Source: CALBPI01 sp039027435
GTDB taxonomy: Bacteria > Pseudomonadota > Gammaproteobacteria > Steroidobacterales > Woeseiaceae
Assembly (NCBI GenBank): GCA_039027435.1
Contig: JBCCKF010000006.1
Location: 186,001 to 250,000 of the forward strand
Direction: 5' to 3'
DNA: 64,000 nt
The position numbers were made by a program, and so were the translations under genes. The notes under the pieces are model-generated. The model did no database searches and was not told where the DNA came from. It saw only the letters and a list, made by a program, of their open reading frames with translations. This document shows, piece by piece, positions 9,208-18,068 of this stretch. The number at the start of each line of letters is the position of its first letter. Position 1 is the first letter of the stretch.

Positions 9208-10448
9208 TTCGTGCGCGACGCTGTGTCTGGTGCCTGCTGGTGATAGCGACCCGTTACCCACAGTGTGAGGATCGTTAGCACCCCGAATAACAACAGCGAT
9301 GCGCCCAGCGGCAGCATAGTTTCATCGTAGAAGCTGCCGCTGATCGCACCGAAGATGCCCGAGGCGAGGGTCACCAGTGAGCCGATCACCGCTGCGGCGG
9401 TGCCCGCAATGTGGCCAAGTGGCTCCATTGCCAGTGCGTTTAGATTGCCGAACAGGAAACCGACAAAGAGAAACACCGCGCACAGACAGAGCATGGTCAG
9501 CCACAGTGGCGGCGTGCCGCCGGTCAACAGTGCACATGCAAACAGCAGTCCGCCTGACCCCGCGTAGCCGAACGAGGCACGCATCGCTAACGTGCGCATG
9601 CCAAAGCGAACGACGATGCGCCCGTTGATGGTGGTGCTGACGCCGACGCTGAGCGCTAGCGCTGCGAAGAAGACTGGAAACAGCGCACCGAGTTCGTATT
9701 GGTCAACAAAAATCTGTTGGGCGCTGCCCAGAAAGCCGATGAAGGCTGATGATACGAGCGTGGCCGCCGTCATGTAGCCTACCGCGATCGGCGTCGTGAG
9801 CACCTCGCGCATGTTGCCCGCTGCCCGTCGGAACGAGAGAGCCTGGCGATTGCCCTTCTGCATGGTCTCCGGCATTCGCAAGACAAACCAGCCGACGATG
9901 ACGACGGCAATGGCGAGGTACAGCCAGAAGATGCTCTTCCAGCCAAATCCATCGAGCATCAGCTGACCAATGCCCGGCGCGATTGCTGGCACCAAGACAA
10001 AAAACGACAAGATAAAGCTCATGACACGTGCCATCTGTCGTCCGACGTACAGGTCACGCACGATCGCGACGGTCATGGCGCGGGGTCCCGCGATGCCAAT
10101 TCCTTGCAACACCCGGCCGAGCAGCAGTCCGTTGAATGTCTCGGCGGTAGCTGCGAGCAAGGTGCCCGCAGCAAAGATCGACAGACCCAGATAGACCGCG
10201 CTCTTGCGGCCATAAGCGTCAGCAATCGGACCGAAAAAGAGCTGTGAGATACCGAGCCCGTAAAAAACCGCATACACGAGGTACTGGGTGTCGTTCATGT
10301 CAGCCACGCCGTAGCTCGTGCCGATCAAGCCGTGCGCGGGTAGAAGTGCGTCGATCGTGAGTGCCACCAGTGACATGGTCAGCGCCATCATGACGATGAA
10401 CTCGCCGAATGCGGGCATGCGGGACGGGGATAGGACAGGCGCAGACAT
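9204..10448 (-). CDS. Bcr/CflA-family MFS drug efflux transporter
   Basis: A 12-helix major facilitator antiporter of 414 residues, drug:H+ antiporter-1 type. The MFS motif A loop is GPIADAYGRKSAVYLG near residue 75, and RVLQGIGIAGPRAMTVAIVRDLY is the Bcr/CflA signature in helices 4-5 (compare RALQGLGG). FLGSAQQIFVDQY in helix 7 also fits the subfamily. It is predicted to export hydrophobic drugs or amino-acid-like compounds across the inner membrane. It is divergent from the aldolase gene, with 94 bp between them. No regulator is adjacent. Confidence 0.9.
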   Translation of the reverse strand: MSAPVLSPSRMPAFGEFIVMMALTMSLVALTIDALLPAHGLIGTSYGVADMNDTQYLVYAVFYGLGISQLFFGPIADAYGRKSAVYLGLSIFAAGTLLAATAETFNGLLLGRVLQGIGIAGPRAMTVAIVRDLYVGRQMARVMSFILSFFVLVPAIAPGIGQLMLDGFGWKSIFWLYLAIAVVIVGWFVLRMPETMQKGNRQALSFRRAAGNMREVLTTPIAVGYMTAATLVSSAFIGFLGSAQQIFVDQYELGALFPVFFAALALSVGVSTTINGRIVVRFGMRTLAMRASFGYAGSGGLLFACALLTGGTPPLWLTMLCLCAVFLFVGFLFGNLNALAMEPLGHIAGTAAAVIGSLVTLASGIFGAISGSFYDETMLPLGASLLLFGVLTILTLWVTGRYHQQAPDTASRTN

Positions 10449-10542
10449 CGGCGCATCATACGTGGATGAATCGCGTGGTGGCAGTGGTCGCGATCAGCTA
10501 TCCTTCGCAGCCATCGAAAACGATTGCTAGCGGGGAGCGGAC

Positions 10543-11436
10543 ATGAGCGTCAAAGAGCAACAATTGGCAGAGATGCGCAACGGCAAGGGCTTTATTGCCG
10601 CGCTGGATCAAAGTGGTGGCAGCACACCTAAGGCACTGGGCCTGTACGGGGTCAGTGAGGATGCCTGGTCCAATGATGACGAGATGTTCGCGCTGGTTCA
10701 CAAGATGCGCACCCGGATCATGACCAGCCCCTCGTTTGACGGTGATCGCATCCTGGCCGCGATCCTCTTCGAGAACACGATGGACCGCGACGTAGAAGGC
10801 CGGGCAACGGCCCACTTTCTCTGGGAGCAGAAGCAGATCGTGCCGATTCTCAAGGTGGATAAAGGCCTGGCAGACGAGGTTGATGGCGTCCAGGTGATGA
10901 AGCCCATGCCCGATCTCGATGCTTTGCTGGCAAAAGCCAACGATAAGGGCATCTTCGGCACCAAGATGCGCTCGGTCATCAAGCAAGCGAACGCAGCTGG
11001 AATTGCGAAGATCGTCGCGCAGCAGTTCGAAGTCGGGAAGCAGATCGTGGCCGCGGGCCTCGTGCCCATCATCGAACCTGAGGTCGATATTCACTGCCCG
11101 GATAAGGCGCAAGCCGAAGCGATTCTGAAAGCTGAGATCATGAAGCACCTGGATCAGCTAGGCGATGATGAGCTTGTGATGTTGAAACTGACTCTACCGG
11201 AGCAGGATGACCTCTACGGCGATTGCGTCGCGCATGCCCGGGTATTGAAGGTCGTTGCACTGTCCGGGGGTTATAGTCGCGAAGAGGCCAATGCGCGCCT
11301 TGCGCGTCAGCCGGGAATGATCGCGAGTTTCTCCCGCGCCCTGTCGGAAGGGTTGTCGGCGCAGCAGTCGGACGACGAGTTCAACGCGACACTCGATACG
11401 TCGATCGACGCGATTGTGACCGCGTCGCGAACCTGA
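10543..11436 (+). CDS. fda: Class I fructose-bisphosphate aldolase
   Basis: A Schiff-base (class I) aldolase of 297 residues that cleaves fructose-1,6-bisphosphate into glyceraldehyde-3-phosphate and dihydroxyacetone phosphate. The N-terminus NGKGFIAALDQSGGSTPKAL, the segment GAT/ILFENTMDRDVEGRAT, and the active-site regions VPILKVDKGLA and LVMLKLTLPEQDDL match the Staphylococcus-type Fda family. VVALSGGYSREEAN binds phosphate. A strong GGGGAG lies 5 nt before the ATG. This type needs no zinc, unlike the class II FbaA usual in proteobacteria. It stands alone, without other glycolytic genes. Confidence 0.93.
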   Translation: MSVKEQQLAEMRNGKGFIAALDQSGGSTPKALGLYGVSEDAWSNDDEMFALVHKMRTRIMTSPSFDGDRILAAILFENTMDRDVEGRATAHFLWEQKQIVPILKVDKGLADEVDGVQVMKPMPDLDALLAKANDKGIFGTKMRSVIKQANAAGIAKIVAQQFEVGKQIVAAGLVPIIEPEVDIHCPDKAQAEAILKAEIMKHLDQLGDDELVMLKLTLPEQDDLYGDCVAHARVLKVVALSGGYSREEANARLARQPGMIASFSRALSEGLSAQQSDDEFNATLDTSIDAIVTASRT

Positions 11437-11440
11437 TCGG

Positions 11441-12430
11441 TTAGAGATCGGGCGGCCAGAGTGCAAGCCGGCCGCCCGATTCGACTTTCGTACCACGCAT
11501 ATCAATACGCGCCACGCTGACGACCAGCCCTGCCTCGTCAGGGAGCGATCGGGTGCGATTGACGTAGTGCGTCTCGTACCGCCCCATCAGAGCATTACGC
11601 AGCACAGGCCATAGCGACTCGTGACCGTCACTGCCGATTACGCTCGAGACGGAAACGTAGCGAAAGTGCTCCGGATCGAACCGACGCCGACCGGGCGGGA
11701 ACCAAGGCATCAGGTGACGATCGATCCAACCTAGCAGCCCTGGTACCGGGGTGAGATCAAGCTCCGTCAAGTGGTGTTGGCAGGCAATCCACTGGTTGTC
11801 GTGAGCCAACGTCAGCCAACCGGAGTCGGGCAGATTGGCCAAATGCCATTGCGCAGCGTGTTGCGAATGACGCCAGGCTGTTTTGATGCGCTCATCGATC
11901 GATTCGCTGAGTGTCTGTCGCACCTTGCGGATCCACTGTTGGTATTCCAGCTTTGGCGACAGAGTCCCGATTTCCTGGTGTCCCGCTTTCCGGAGTAGCT
12001 GTCGTGCGGGCGTGTTGTGCGCGGCGACGCAGCCCCAGCTGAGAACCGGCCCGGATACATCCGCAGACACTTCCTGCATCCACTCGCGCGCGCATCGCAG
12101 CAGTTGTTTTCCGAGGCCTTGACCGCGAGTTTCTGGCGCGAGAGTCAGCATCGCACGATAGAACCCCGTGGCGGGTTGTCCATCGACTAACAACGGTGAT
12201 TCGCTTAAAGCATAGGTGCCGACGGTGTCATTGCCTGACACCAGGCTAAAGAAGTGGGCCCGACCAAACCTCCCGGCTTGTGCCTTCGTGTTAACCCGTC
12301 GATAGGTTTGACCCTCTGTCTGAAATCGTGTCGTTGCTAGCTGCTGCAGAAAGGCAGCATCAGGTGAGGACGACACGATGACGCGGTGCCTCGAATCCTG
12401 CCACAGACACGTTGTCATCTCGGACGCCAT
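11441..12430 (-). CDS. GNAT-like acetyltransferase paired with an ATP-grasp protein
   Basis: A 329-residue protein with a GNAT acyl-CoA-binding motif, LTLAPETRGQGLGKQLLRCA, at about residues 95-114 (motif A, RGQGLG), followed by AAHNTPARQLLRKAGHQEIG. The remaining ~180 residues have no domain I can name and may form the acceptor-binding half. The start overlaps the end of the upstream ATP-grasp gene by 16 bp, so the two are translationally coupled and likely act on one substrate: ligation followed or preceded by acylation. The pathway is unknown. The stop lies 4 bp from the convergent aldolase stop. Confidence 0.75.
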   Translation of the reverse strand: MASEMTTCLWQDSRHRVIVSSSPDAAFLQQLATTRFQTEGQTYRRVNTKAQAGRFGRAHFFSLVSGNDTVGTYALSESPLLVDGQPATGFYRAMLTLAPETRGQGLGKQLLRCAREWMQEVSADVSGPVLSWGCVAAHNTPARQLLRKAGHQEIGTLSPKLEYQQWIRKVRQTLSESIDERIKTAWRHSQHAAQWHLANLPDSGWLTLAHDNQWIACQHHLTELDLTPVPGLLGWIDRHLMPWFPPGRRRFDPEHFRYVSVSSVIGSDGHESLWPVLRNALMGRYETHYVNRTRSLPDEAGLVVSVARIDMRGTKVESGGRLALWPPDL

Positions 12431-13542
12431 TCAATATCCAGCGCGAGCACTTCGGCGAACGTTCGGCGATGGCGAATCGCGCGCCAAATGATCGGCCAGG
12501 TCGAGAAGGATGCGAGCAGGAACACCCATGGATCTTTCGAAGACCAACTGACGTCGCGCGCCGCGCGCAGGGCTCGGCCTGTATGCCGCCGAGCGTCACC
12601 ATCGGCGATGACGCCAAACCAATGCGTCCAATGCGACCAGAACTCCTGCATCAGTGGGTAGGGCTTAAACTCAATCTGCGGCATTGAGTTCGGTGACACG
12701 ATTGCGGCGTAGAGCGCTTCCGGAGCGACGAAATGGATGCCGCTGGTTGCACGGGGATTGCATTCGATTGCCCAAGCGGTGCCCGCGTCATCGATGATGA
12801 AGTCAAACGATAGTATGCCGGTGTAGTCTGTCGCCTGTGCGAATCCCTTTACCCAGTCTTCTACCGCAGGTTGGTCGATGCGCTCAAAGCACACCGCGAC
12901 GCTGCCATGGCGCGTGTGCGCCCGATAGGTAACCAGTATCGGGCATTCACCGGACTGGCAAATCGAAAAGCAGGATATCTCCTCACCGTGCACACGTTGT
13001 TGCATCAGCAGATTCTCGGATCGCTCTGGCATTGTTTCGCCTGTGTCATGCAGCGTTACATTGCGACCTGAGCAACTGAACTCCGGTTTCAGGACGAAGG
13101 GCGCGGCGCGTAGTCGCTCAGCTTTAGCGTCCGTACTCCGGCAGGTAGCGGGGACGTTGAGCCCGTGGTCGGCAGCGGCCTGTGCGAACTCGAGCTTCGA
13201 GTGAAATTGCAGTACCTGCTCCAGCGGACCGCAGAATACAGGGATCGTGGTCGTACTCTTGAGCGCTGCTATCCACGGCGTTTCTTCGGAAACCGGGACC
13301 ACGAGATCGACATCGAAACGCTCCATCAGACTCAGAAGCGCTTCTCGAAATTGATCTGGGTCGTCGATTGGGGAAGGTACGGTTTCTACGTGAGATACCG
13401 CACGAGACGTGCGCGCCATATTCACTCGAAACGGATCGGCAACGATCACTCGCCAACCGGCGCCATGAAATGCTCTGGCGAGCTCGATGGCAGGAGGCAA
13501 TCGGCCCAGTGTCAGCAGCACGGATCGGGACGCTTTGGACAT
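12415..13542 (-). CDS. ATP-grasp ligase-like protein
   Basis: A 375-residue ATP-grasp enzyme. An N-terminal pre-ATP-grasp Rossmann-like region (residues 5-110) starts SVLLTLGRLPPAIELARAF. The ATP-binding lysine segment is FVLKPEFSCSGRNVTL near 150. The metal-binding segment SFDFIIDDAGTAWAIECNPRATSG near 245 carries the E..N..R trio. A C-terminal tail of about 90 residues is Trp-rich, with a hydrophobic WVFLLASFSTWPIIW that may touch membrane. Members join a carboxylate to an amine or thiol using ATP. The coupled GNAT gene suggests biosynthesis of a small amide, but the product is unknown. A TATACT lies 6 nt before the ATG and no ribosome site is visible, so the mRNA could be leaderless. Confidence 0.78.
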   Translation of the reverse strand: MSKASRSVLLTLGRLPPAIELARAFHGAGWRVIVADPFRVNMARTSRAVSHVETVPSPIDDPDQFREALLSLMERFDVDLVVPVSEETPWIAALKSTTTIPVFCGPLEQVLQFHSKLEFAQAAADHGLNVPATCRSTDAKAERLRAAPFVLKPEFSCSGRNVTLHDTGETMPERSENLLMQQRVHGEEISCFSICQSGECPILVTYRAHTRHGSVAVCFERIDQPAVEDWVKGFAQATDYTGILSFDFIIDDAGTAWAIECNPRATSGIHFVAPEALYAAIVSPNSMPQIEFKPYPLMQEFWSHWTHWFGVIADGDARRHTGRALRAARDVSWSSKDPWVFLLASFSTWPIIWRAIRHRRTFAEVLALDIEWRPR

Positions 13543-13626
13543 ATAGGGAGTATATGCGAGCGCAGGCGCAGCAGTGATCGTATACTTTGTGGTGCGACAC
13601 CTGCGGCCGCATCGGGGAAACAGAAG

Positions 13627-15000
13627 ATCGAGAGTCCGCTATACAAGCCACCCGCGCCGGTACCGCTGACGCCCTTGCGTTCGTTGTGGCGCGTCATGCG
13701 TCAGGGCGACGGCGATCTGCTCTCGCTCGTGCCCCGTGACGCCTACCACAAGCCGTTGACCCACCTTGGCTACTCGCGCCGCTCGATTCTCTTGATCAAC
13801 GATCCGGCACTGGCGCGCGATGTGTTGACTGACCCGTTGGAGATTTTTCCGAAGAACGATCTCATGGTGGGTGCACTGGCACCGTTGGTCGGGGATTCGA
13901 TTTTTGTCTCTAGTGGTGAGCGCTGGCGACGCCAGCGTGCGATGGTCGATCCCGCATTCACGCATATGCGAATCAACCGCGCGTTCGGTGCGATGCGAGA
14001 TGCCGTTGATGAGTACATTACTCGGCTGGATCGGCATGCGCAGGACGGCACTGCGGTGTCGCTCGATTTTGCGATGAGTGAACTCACCGCAGACATCATT
14101 TGCCGGACGATTTTCTCAACGCCACTGTCCGGTCGAGTTGCTCGAGAAGTATTTGAGTCTTTCGGTGAGTTCGAGGAACAGGTCGCCAGCGTCAATCTGG
14201 GGCAGTTGATTTTTGGCAAACCGTGGGCCGATGTGAAGCAGCCGCCAAGGGTGCTCGCCGCCTGCGAGCGGATTCGCGAACAGATCGGTGTGTTGCTCGA
14301 CCCCCGATTGCGGTCGCTGGAAGCGCACGACGACATCGTGGCCGCCATTGCGGTCGCGGAGGACGCGCAGACGGGTGAGCGCTTCACGCGCGAAGAATTG
14401 ATCGATCAGATCGGCGTATTTTTCCTTGCCGGGCATGAGACGACCGCCAGCGTGCTGACTTGGGTGTTTTTCATTCTTGCGATGCGACCTGAGATCGCCG
14501 AGTTGGTCGAGCGCGAAGTGGTCGAGGTCATCGGTGACGGAGAGATTCGGTTTGAGCATGTGAAAAAGTTGCCGCTCATCCGCAGCATCTTCCGCGAAAC
14601 GCTGCGCCTGTACCCGCCCATTACGTTTATTCCGCGTGTTGCAGCGCAGGCAACGCGTATCGGTGATGTCGCCGTCAAGCGCGGTGCCATGTTAATGCTC
14701 TCCCCCTGGACGGCTCATCGCAACGAAGCACTTTGGCAGAATGCGGCCGCTTTTGACCCGTATCGTTTTCACGCAGAGGGTGATGACGATAGCGATGGGG
14801 TTTTGATGTCTTTCGGGCTTGGACCGAGAGTTTGCGTCGGCGCGGCGTTCGCCACGATAGAAAGCACGTTGATCATCGCCTCGTTAGTGCGTCGATATCG
14901 TTTTCGGGTCAAGAATGCGGATCGTGTTCGACCGGTTGCGAGGCTGACAACACGACCTGCTGAGGAAATCCAGATAGAGGTGGTACGCCGCGATGGCTGA
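13627..15000 (+). CDS. Cytochrome P450, coupled to crtD
   Basis: A bacterial P450 of about 457 residues. It has the oxygen-binding I-helix AGHETTAS, the K-helix ETLR, and the heme loop FGLGPRVCVG with the cysteine codon at 14833. LRLYPPITFIPRVA and a short N-terminus recall the soluble CYP175/CYP102-like branch that includes a carotenoid hydroxylase. The stop overlaps the ATG of the crtD-type gene by 8 bp, so a carotenoid substrate is likely. The start is uncertain. Conserved proline-rich sequence (PPAPVPL) lies upstream of the first in-frame TTG (13675, 13684) and ATG (13696), and no ATG, GTG or TTG precedes it until 13465, inside the opposing gene. I placed the start at an ATC, 9 nt after GGGG. 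Confidence 0.85.
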   Translation: MESPLYKPPAPVPLTPLRSLWRVMRQGDGDLLSLVPRDAYHKPLTHLGYSRRSILLINDPALARDVLTDPLEIFPKNDLMVGALAPLVGDSIFVSSGERWRRQRAMVDPAFTHMRINRAFGAMRDAVDEYITRLDRHAQDGTAVSLDFAMSELTADIICRTIFSTPLSGRVAREVFESFGEFEEQVASVNLGQLIFGKPWADVKQPPRVLAACERIREQIGVLLDPRLRSLEAHDDIVAAIAVAEDAQTGERFTREELIDQIGVFFLAGHETTASVLTWVFFILAMRPEIAELVEREVVEVIGDGEIRFEHVKKLPLIRSIFRETLRLYPPITFIPRVAAQATRIGDVAVKRGAMLMLSPWTAHRNEALWQNAAAFDPYRFHAEGDDDSDGVLMSFGLGPRVCVGAAFATIESTLIIASLVRRYRFRVKNADRVRPVARLTTRPAEEIQIEVVRRDG

Positions 15001-16477
15001 AACTCACGTGATCGTGATCGGAGGTGGTATCAGCGGTCTCGCCGCTGCATTCGATCTTGCACATCGCGGTGTTCGAGTCACGTTGTTGGAGCAGCACGCG
15101 GCCCCGGGCGGAAAAATGCGCCAGATCGAAATTGGTGAGCATAAGATTGATTCCGGACCGACTGTGTTCACGATGCGCTGGATTTTTGAGGACCTGTTCC
15201 GCGAGGCTGGACTGGCTCTGGAAGATCATCTGACCTTGCACGCGTCTGACTTGCTGGCGCGCCACGCCTGGCCCGATGGCAGCCGGCTCGATCTTTTTGC
15301 CGATGTCGCGCGCAGTCAGGCAGCGATCGAGGCGTTTGCGGGCGCAGAAGATGCTGAACGCTATGGCGAGTTTGTCGCAGTGTCGGCGGAAATTTTCAAG
15401 ACGCTCGATCTGCCTTTCATGCGTGACCAGAGACCTTCTCCGACGGCACTCGCCGGGCGCGTCGGACTGCGAGGTATTCCTGACCTATTGGCGACCAAGC
15501 CGTTCATCACGCTGTGGGACGATCTCTCGCGGCGTTTCACCGATCCTCGATTAACCCAGCTGTTTGCGCGCTACAGCACCTACTGCGGTTCTTCGCCGTT
15601 TCGCGCGCCGGCGACACTTCAATTGATCGCGCATGCAGAGCGTGCCGGGGTTTGGTATGTCGAAGGCGGCATGCAAGCACTCGCCAAGACTCTGGCCGAG
15701 CGCGTTGTCGCTGCTGGCGGTACCATCCGTTGTGAAACGCCCGTCCGTCAGCTGCTCCACTACGGCAACAAAGTCACCGGGGTCACACTTGCTGATGGCG
15801 ATGTCCTGACCGCGGATGCGGTGATCTTTTCGGGGGATACGGCCGCGTTGGCTGGTGGGTTGCTCGGCAATCAGTTGCAAAAATCGGTACCGCCTTTGCC
15901 GCGAGACCGACGTTCTCTGTCTGCAATCACATGGAGTATGGTCGCTCGCGTGCGCGGCTTTCCGCTGACACACCACAGCGTGTTCTTCGGCAACAATTAT
16001 CGCGACGAATTCGACGCGATCTTTGAACAGCAACGAGTCTCGGATTCGCCCACAGTGTATTTGTGCGCCCAGGACCGCCATGACGATCCAACCCCGGAAG
16101 ATGAGCGTGAGGAACGCGTGTTCTGCCTGATCAATGCGCCCGCAAGAGTGTTATCAGCAGCCGATCTGGAGCGGGCGCAAGAGGCGATGCTCAACCAGTG
16201 TGCGGCACAGGGGCTGGTGCTCGAACATGCTCCGACCGACTGCGTGCGCACTGGGCCAGGTGATTTTGCAAAGCTGTTTCCAGCGACCGATGGCGCGCTC
16301 TACGGTCGTCCGACACACGGCTGGATGGGGTCTTTCTCGAGGCCTGGTGCGCGCAGCAAGATGAAAGGGCTCTACCTTGCCGGCGGCAGTGTTCACCCCG
16401 GCGCCGGGGTGCCTATGGTGGCCATGTCGGGTCGGCTCGCCGCCGCCAGCATACGCTACGACTTATCGATCGATTAG
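14993..16477 (+). CDS. crtD: CrtD-type carotenoid 3,4-desaturase
   Basis: A 494-residue FAD enzyme of the phytoene-desaturase superfamily. The N-terminus has the dinucleotide motif VIGGGISGLAAAFDLAHRGV and PGGKMRQ; then DSGPTVFTMRWIFEDLF, which is the CrtD wording, distinct from CrtI (DAGPTIITAP). The C-terminal FAD segment is LYLAGGSVHPGAGVPMVAMSG. CrtD enzymes insert the 3,4 double bond in 1-hydroxycarotenoids on the way to spheroidene or spirilloxanthin-like pigments. Translation is coupled to the P450 upstream (8-bp overlap). CrtC and CrtF are not in the window, so the exact step is inferred. The gene is convergent with crtI, their stops overlapping by 4 bp. Confidence 0.88.
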   Translation: MAETHVIVIGGGISGLAAAFDLAHRGVRVTLLEQHAAPGGKMRQIEIGEHKIDSGPTVFTMRWIFEDLFREAGLALEDHLTLHASDLLARHAWPDGSRLDLFADVARSQAAIEAFAGAEDAERYGEFVAVSAEIFKTLDLPFMRDQRPSPTALAGRVGLRGIPDLLATKPFITLWDDLSRRFTDPRLTQLFARYSTYCGSSPFRAPATLQLIAHAERAGVWYVEGGMQALAKTLAERVVAAGGTIRCETPVRQLLHYGNKVTGVTLADGDVLTADAVIFSGDTAALAGGLLGNQLQKSVPPLPRDRRSLSAITWSMVARVRGFPLTHHSVFFGNNYRDEFDAIFEQQRVSDSPTVYLCAQDRHDDPTPEDEREERVFCLINAPARVLSAADLERAQEAMLNQCAAQGLVLEHAPTDCVRTGPGDFAKLFPATDGALYGRPTHGWMGSFSRPGARSKMKGLYLAGGSVHPGAGVPMVAMSGRLAAASIRYDLSID

Positions 16478-17997
16478 CCCGGAGACTCTTGCAGCGTGCC
16501 TGTCGTCGGCAATGATTTGCCGGGCACGTCCGGGACGATTTCATCGAGAACTTTTGCTGACGAAACGACGCCGGGCAGACCTGCGCCCGGGTGCGTTCCA
16601 GCGCCTACCAGATACAGGTTTTCGTATTCTTCGCTGCGATTGTGCGGGCGGAACCACGCGGTTTGCGTCAGAAGTGGCTGCAGTCCGAAGGCAGCACCTT
16701 GTTCGGAGTTAAGCCGGTGCAGGAAGTCGTGCGGAGTCAGCATGTGCGAGCTGATCACATGATCCTCGAGATCCGGCAGAACGGTGTCCGAGAGGCTCTT
16801 CGCGATCGCCTTGCGATAAACCTCAGCCATCTGCGACCAGTCGACGCCCGACTTTAAGTGTGGCACCGGTGAGAGTACGTAAAACCCATCGCAGCCCTCC
16901 GGCGCCAGCGATGTATCTGTCGCGGTTGGTCGATGCAGGTACAGGCTGAAATCGTCTGCCAGGACCTTGTGGTCGAAGATATCTTCGAGCAGATGACGGT
17001 AGCGCTCGCCGAGCAGCATCATGTGATGCGGCACTTCGTCGTACTTTCGATCCGTCCCGAAATACCAGACGAACAGACTCATCGAGTATTTCGCTCGCTT
17101 GAGTTTGCGGTCGGTCCAGCGTTTGCGCGGTGATTTGGAAAGCAGGCGTTTGTAGGTACTGGCCGAGTCGGCATTCGATACAACGATATCCGCCTCGATT
17201 GTCTCACCATCAGTCAATTCAATACCGACAGCTTTGCCGTCACGCGTCAGAATCTGAGCCACCTCGGCGTTGTAGCGTAGAGAATTTCCCTGACCTTCGA
17301 TCAGGTCCACGAGACCCGTCACCATGCTGCCCGTGCCGCCCATGGAGAAATGAACACCGTGATTGCGTTCCAGGTGTTGGATCAAGGTGTAAACCGAAGT
17401 CGTGGTGAACGGGTTCCCACCGACCAATAACGGATGGAAGCTGAAGACCATTCGCAATTTCGGATGTTTGATGTATTTGGCGACGAGGCTGTGCACGCTG
17501 CGGTAGAACTGCACTCGAACCAGGTCCGGCAAGACCTTAAGCATGCTCCAGAACTTGTCAAACGACACATCCAGCAGACCATCGAAGCCAACCTCGTAAA
17601 CCTTTCGGCTCGACACGAGGAATTTCTCGTAGCCGTCGAGATCTTCGGGACAGAACTTCGCGACTTCGCGACGCATCGCCTCAGCGTCGCCGCTGTAGTC
17701 GAACGTCGAGCCATCATCGAACCGGATTGTGTAGAACGGGTCGATGGAGCGCAGATCGATGTGGTCGTGCATGTTCTTGCCGCACAACTCCCAGAGCTCC
17801 TCGAACAGGAACGGTGCAGTAATGATGGTCGGGCCCGCGTCAAAGACGAATCCGTCTTGCTTGTAGACGTAGGCCCTTCCGCCTGGTGCATCGAGTTTCT
17901 CGATGACAGTCACATCGTAGCCTCGCGCCCCCAACCTTACCGCGGCAGCCAGTCCCCCGAATCCGCTGCCGATAACAATCGCCTTGTTTCCGCTCAT
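16474..17997 (-). CDS. crtI: Phytoene desaturase CrtI
   Basis: A 507-residue FAD-dependent desaturase that converts phytoene to neurosporene or lycopene at the membrane. It has VIGSGFGGLAAAVRLGARGY, PGGRAYV and FDAGPTIITAPFLFEELW at the N-terminus, HPLLVGGNPFTTTSVY in the middle, and LYLVGAGTHPGAGLPGVVSSAK near the C-terminus, all CrtI hallmarks. The start at 17997 (MSGNKAIVIGSG) has GGAT 10 nt upstream. A longer frame to 18114 would cross the divergent gene's promoter. Phytoene synthase (crtB) and crtE are not in this window, so precursors must come from elsewhere. Confidence 0.92.
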   Translation of the reverse strand: MSGNKAIVIGSGFGGLAAAVRLGARGYDVTVIEKLDAPGGRAYVYKQDGFVFDAGPTIITAPFLFEELWELCGKNMHDHIDLRSIDPFYTIRFDDGSTFDYSGDAEAMRREVAKFCPEDLDGYEKFLVSSRKVYEVGFDGLLDVSFDKFWSMLKVLPDLVRVQFYRSVHSLVAKYIKHPKLRMVFSFHPLLVGGNPFTTTSVYTLIQHLERNHGVHFSMGGTGSMVTGLVDLIEGQGNSLRYNAEVAQILTRDGKAVGIELTDGETIEADIVVSNADSASTYKRLLSKSPRKRWTDRKLKRAKYSMSLFVWYFGTDRKYDEVPHHMMLLGERYRHLLEDIFDHKVLADDFSLYLHRPTATDTSLAPEGCDGFYVLSPVPHLKSGVDWSQMAEVYRKAIAKSLSDTVLPDLEDHVISSHMLTPHDFLHRLNSEQGAAFGLQPLLTQTAWFRPHNRSEEYENLYLVGAGTHPGAGLPGVVSSAKVLDEIVPDVPGKSLPTTGTLQESPG

Positions 17998-18068
17998 CGC
18001 TCTGATCCAATCCTTAATCTTCAACGTTAGTATAAACTGCTGAGCGGGCCGGTGCTTTGGGGAGCACG

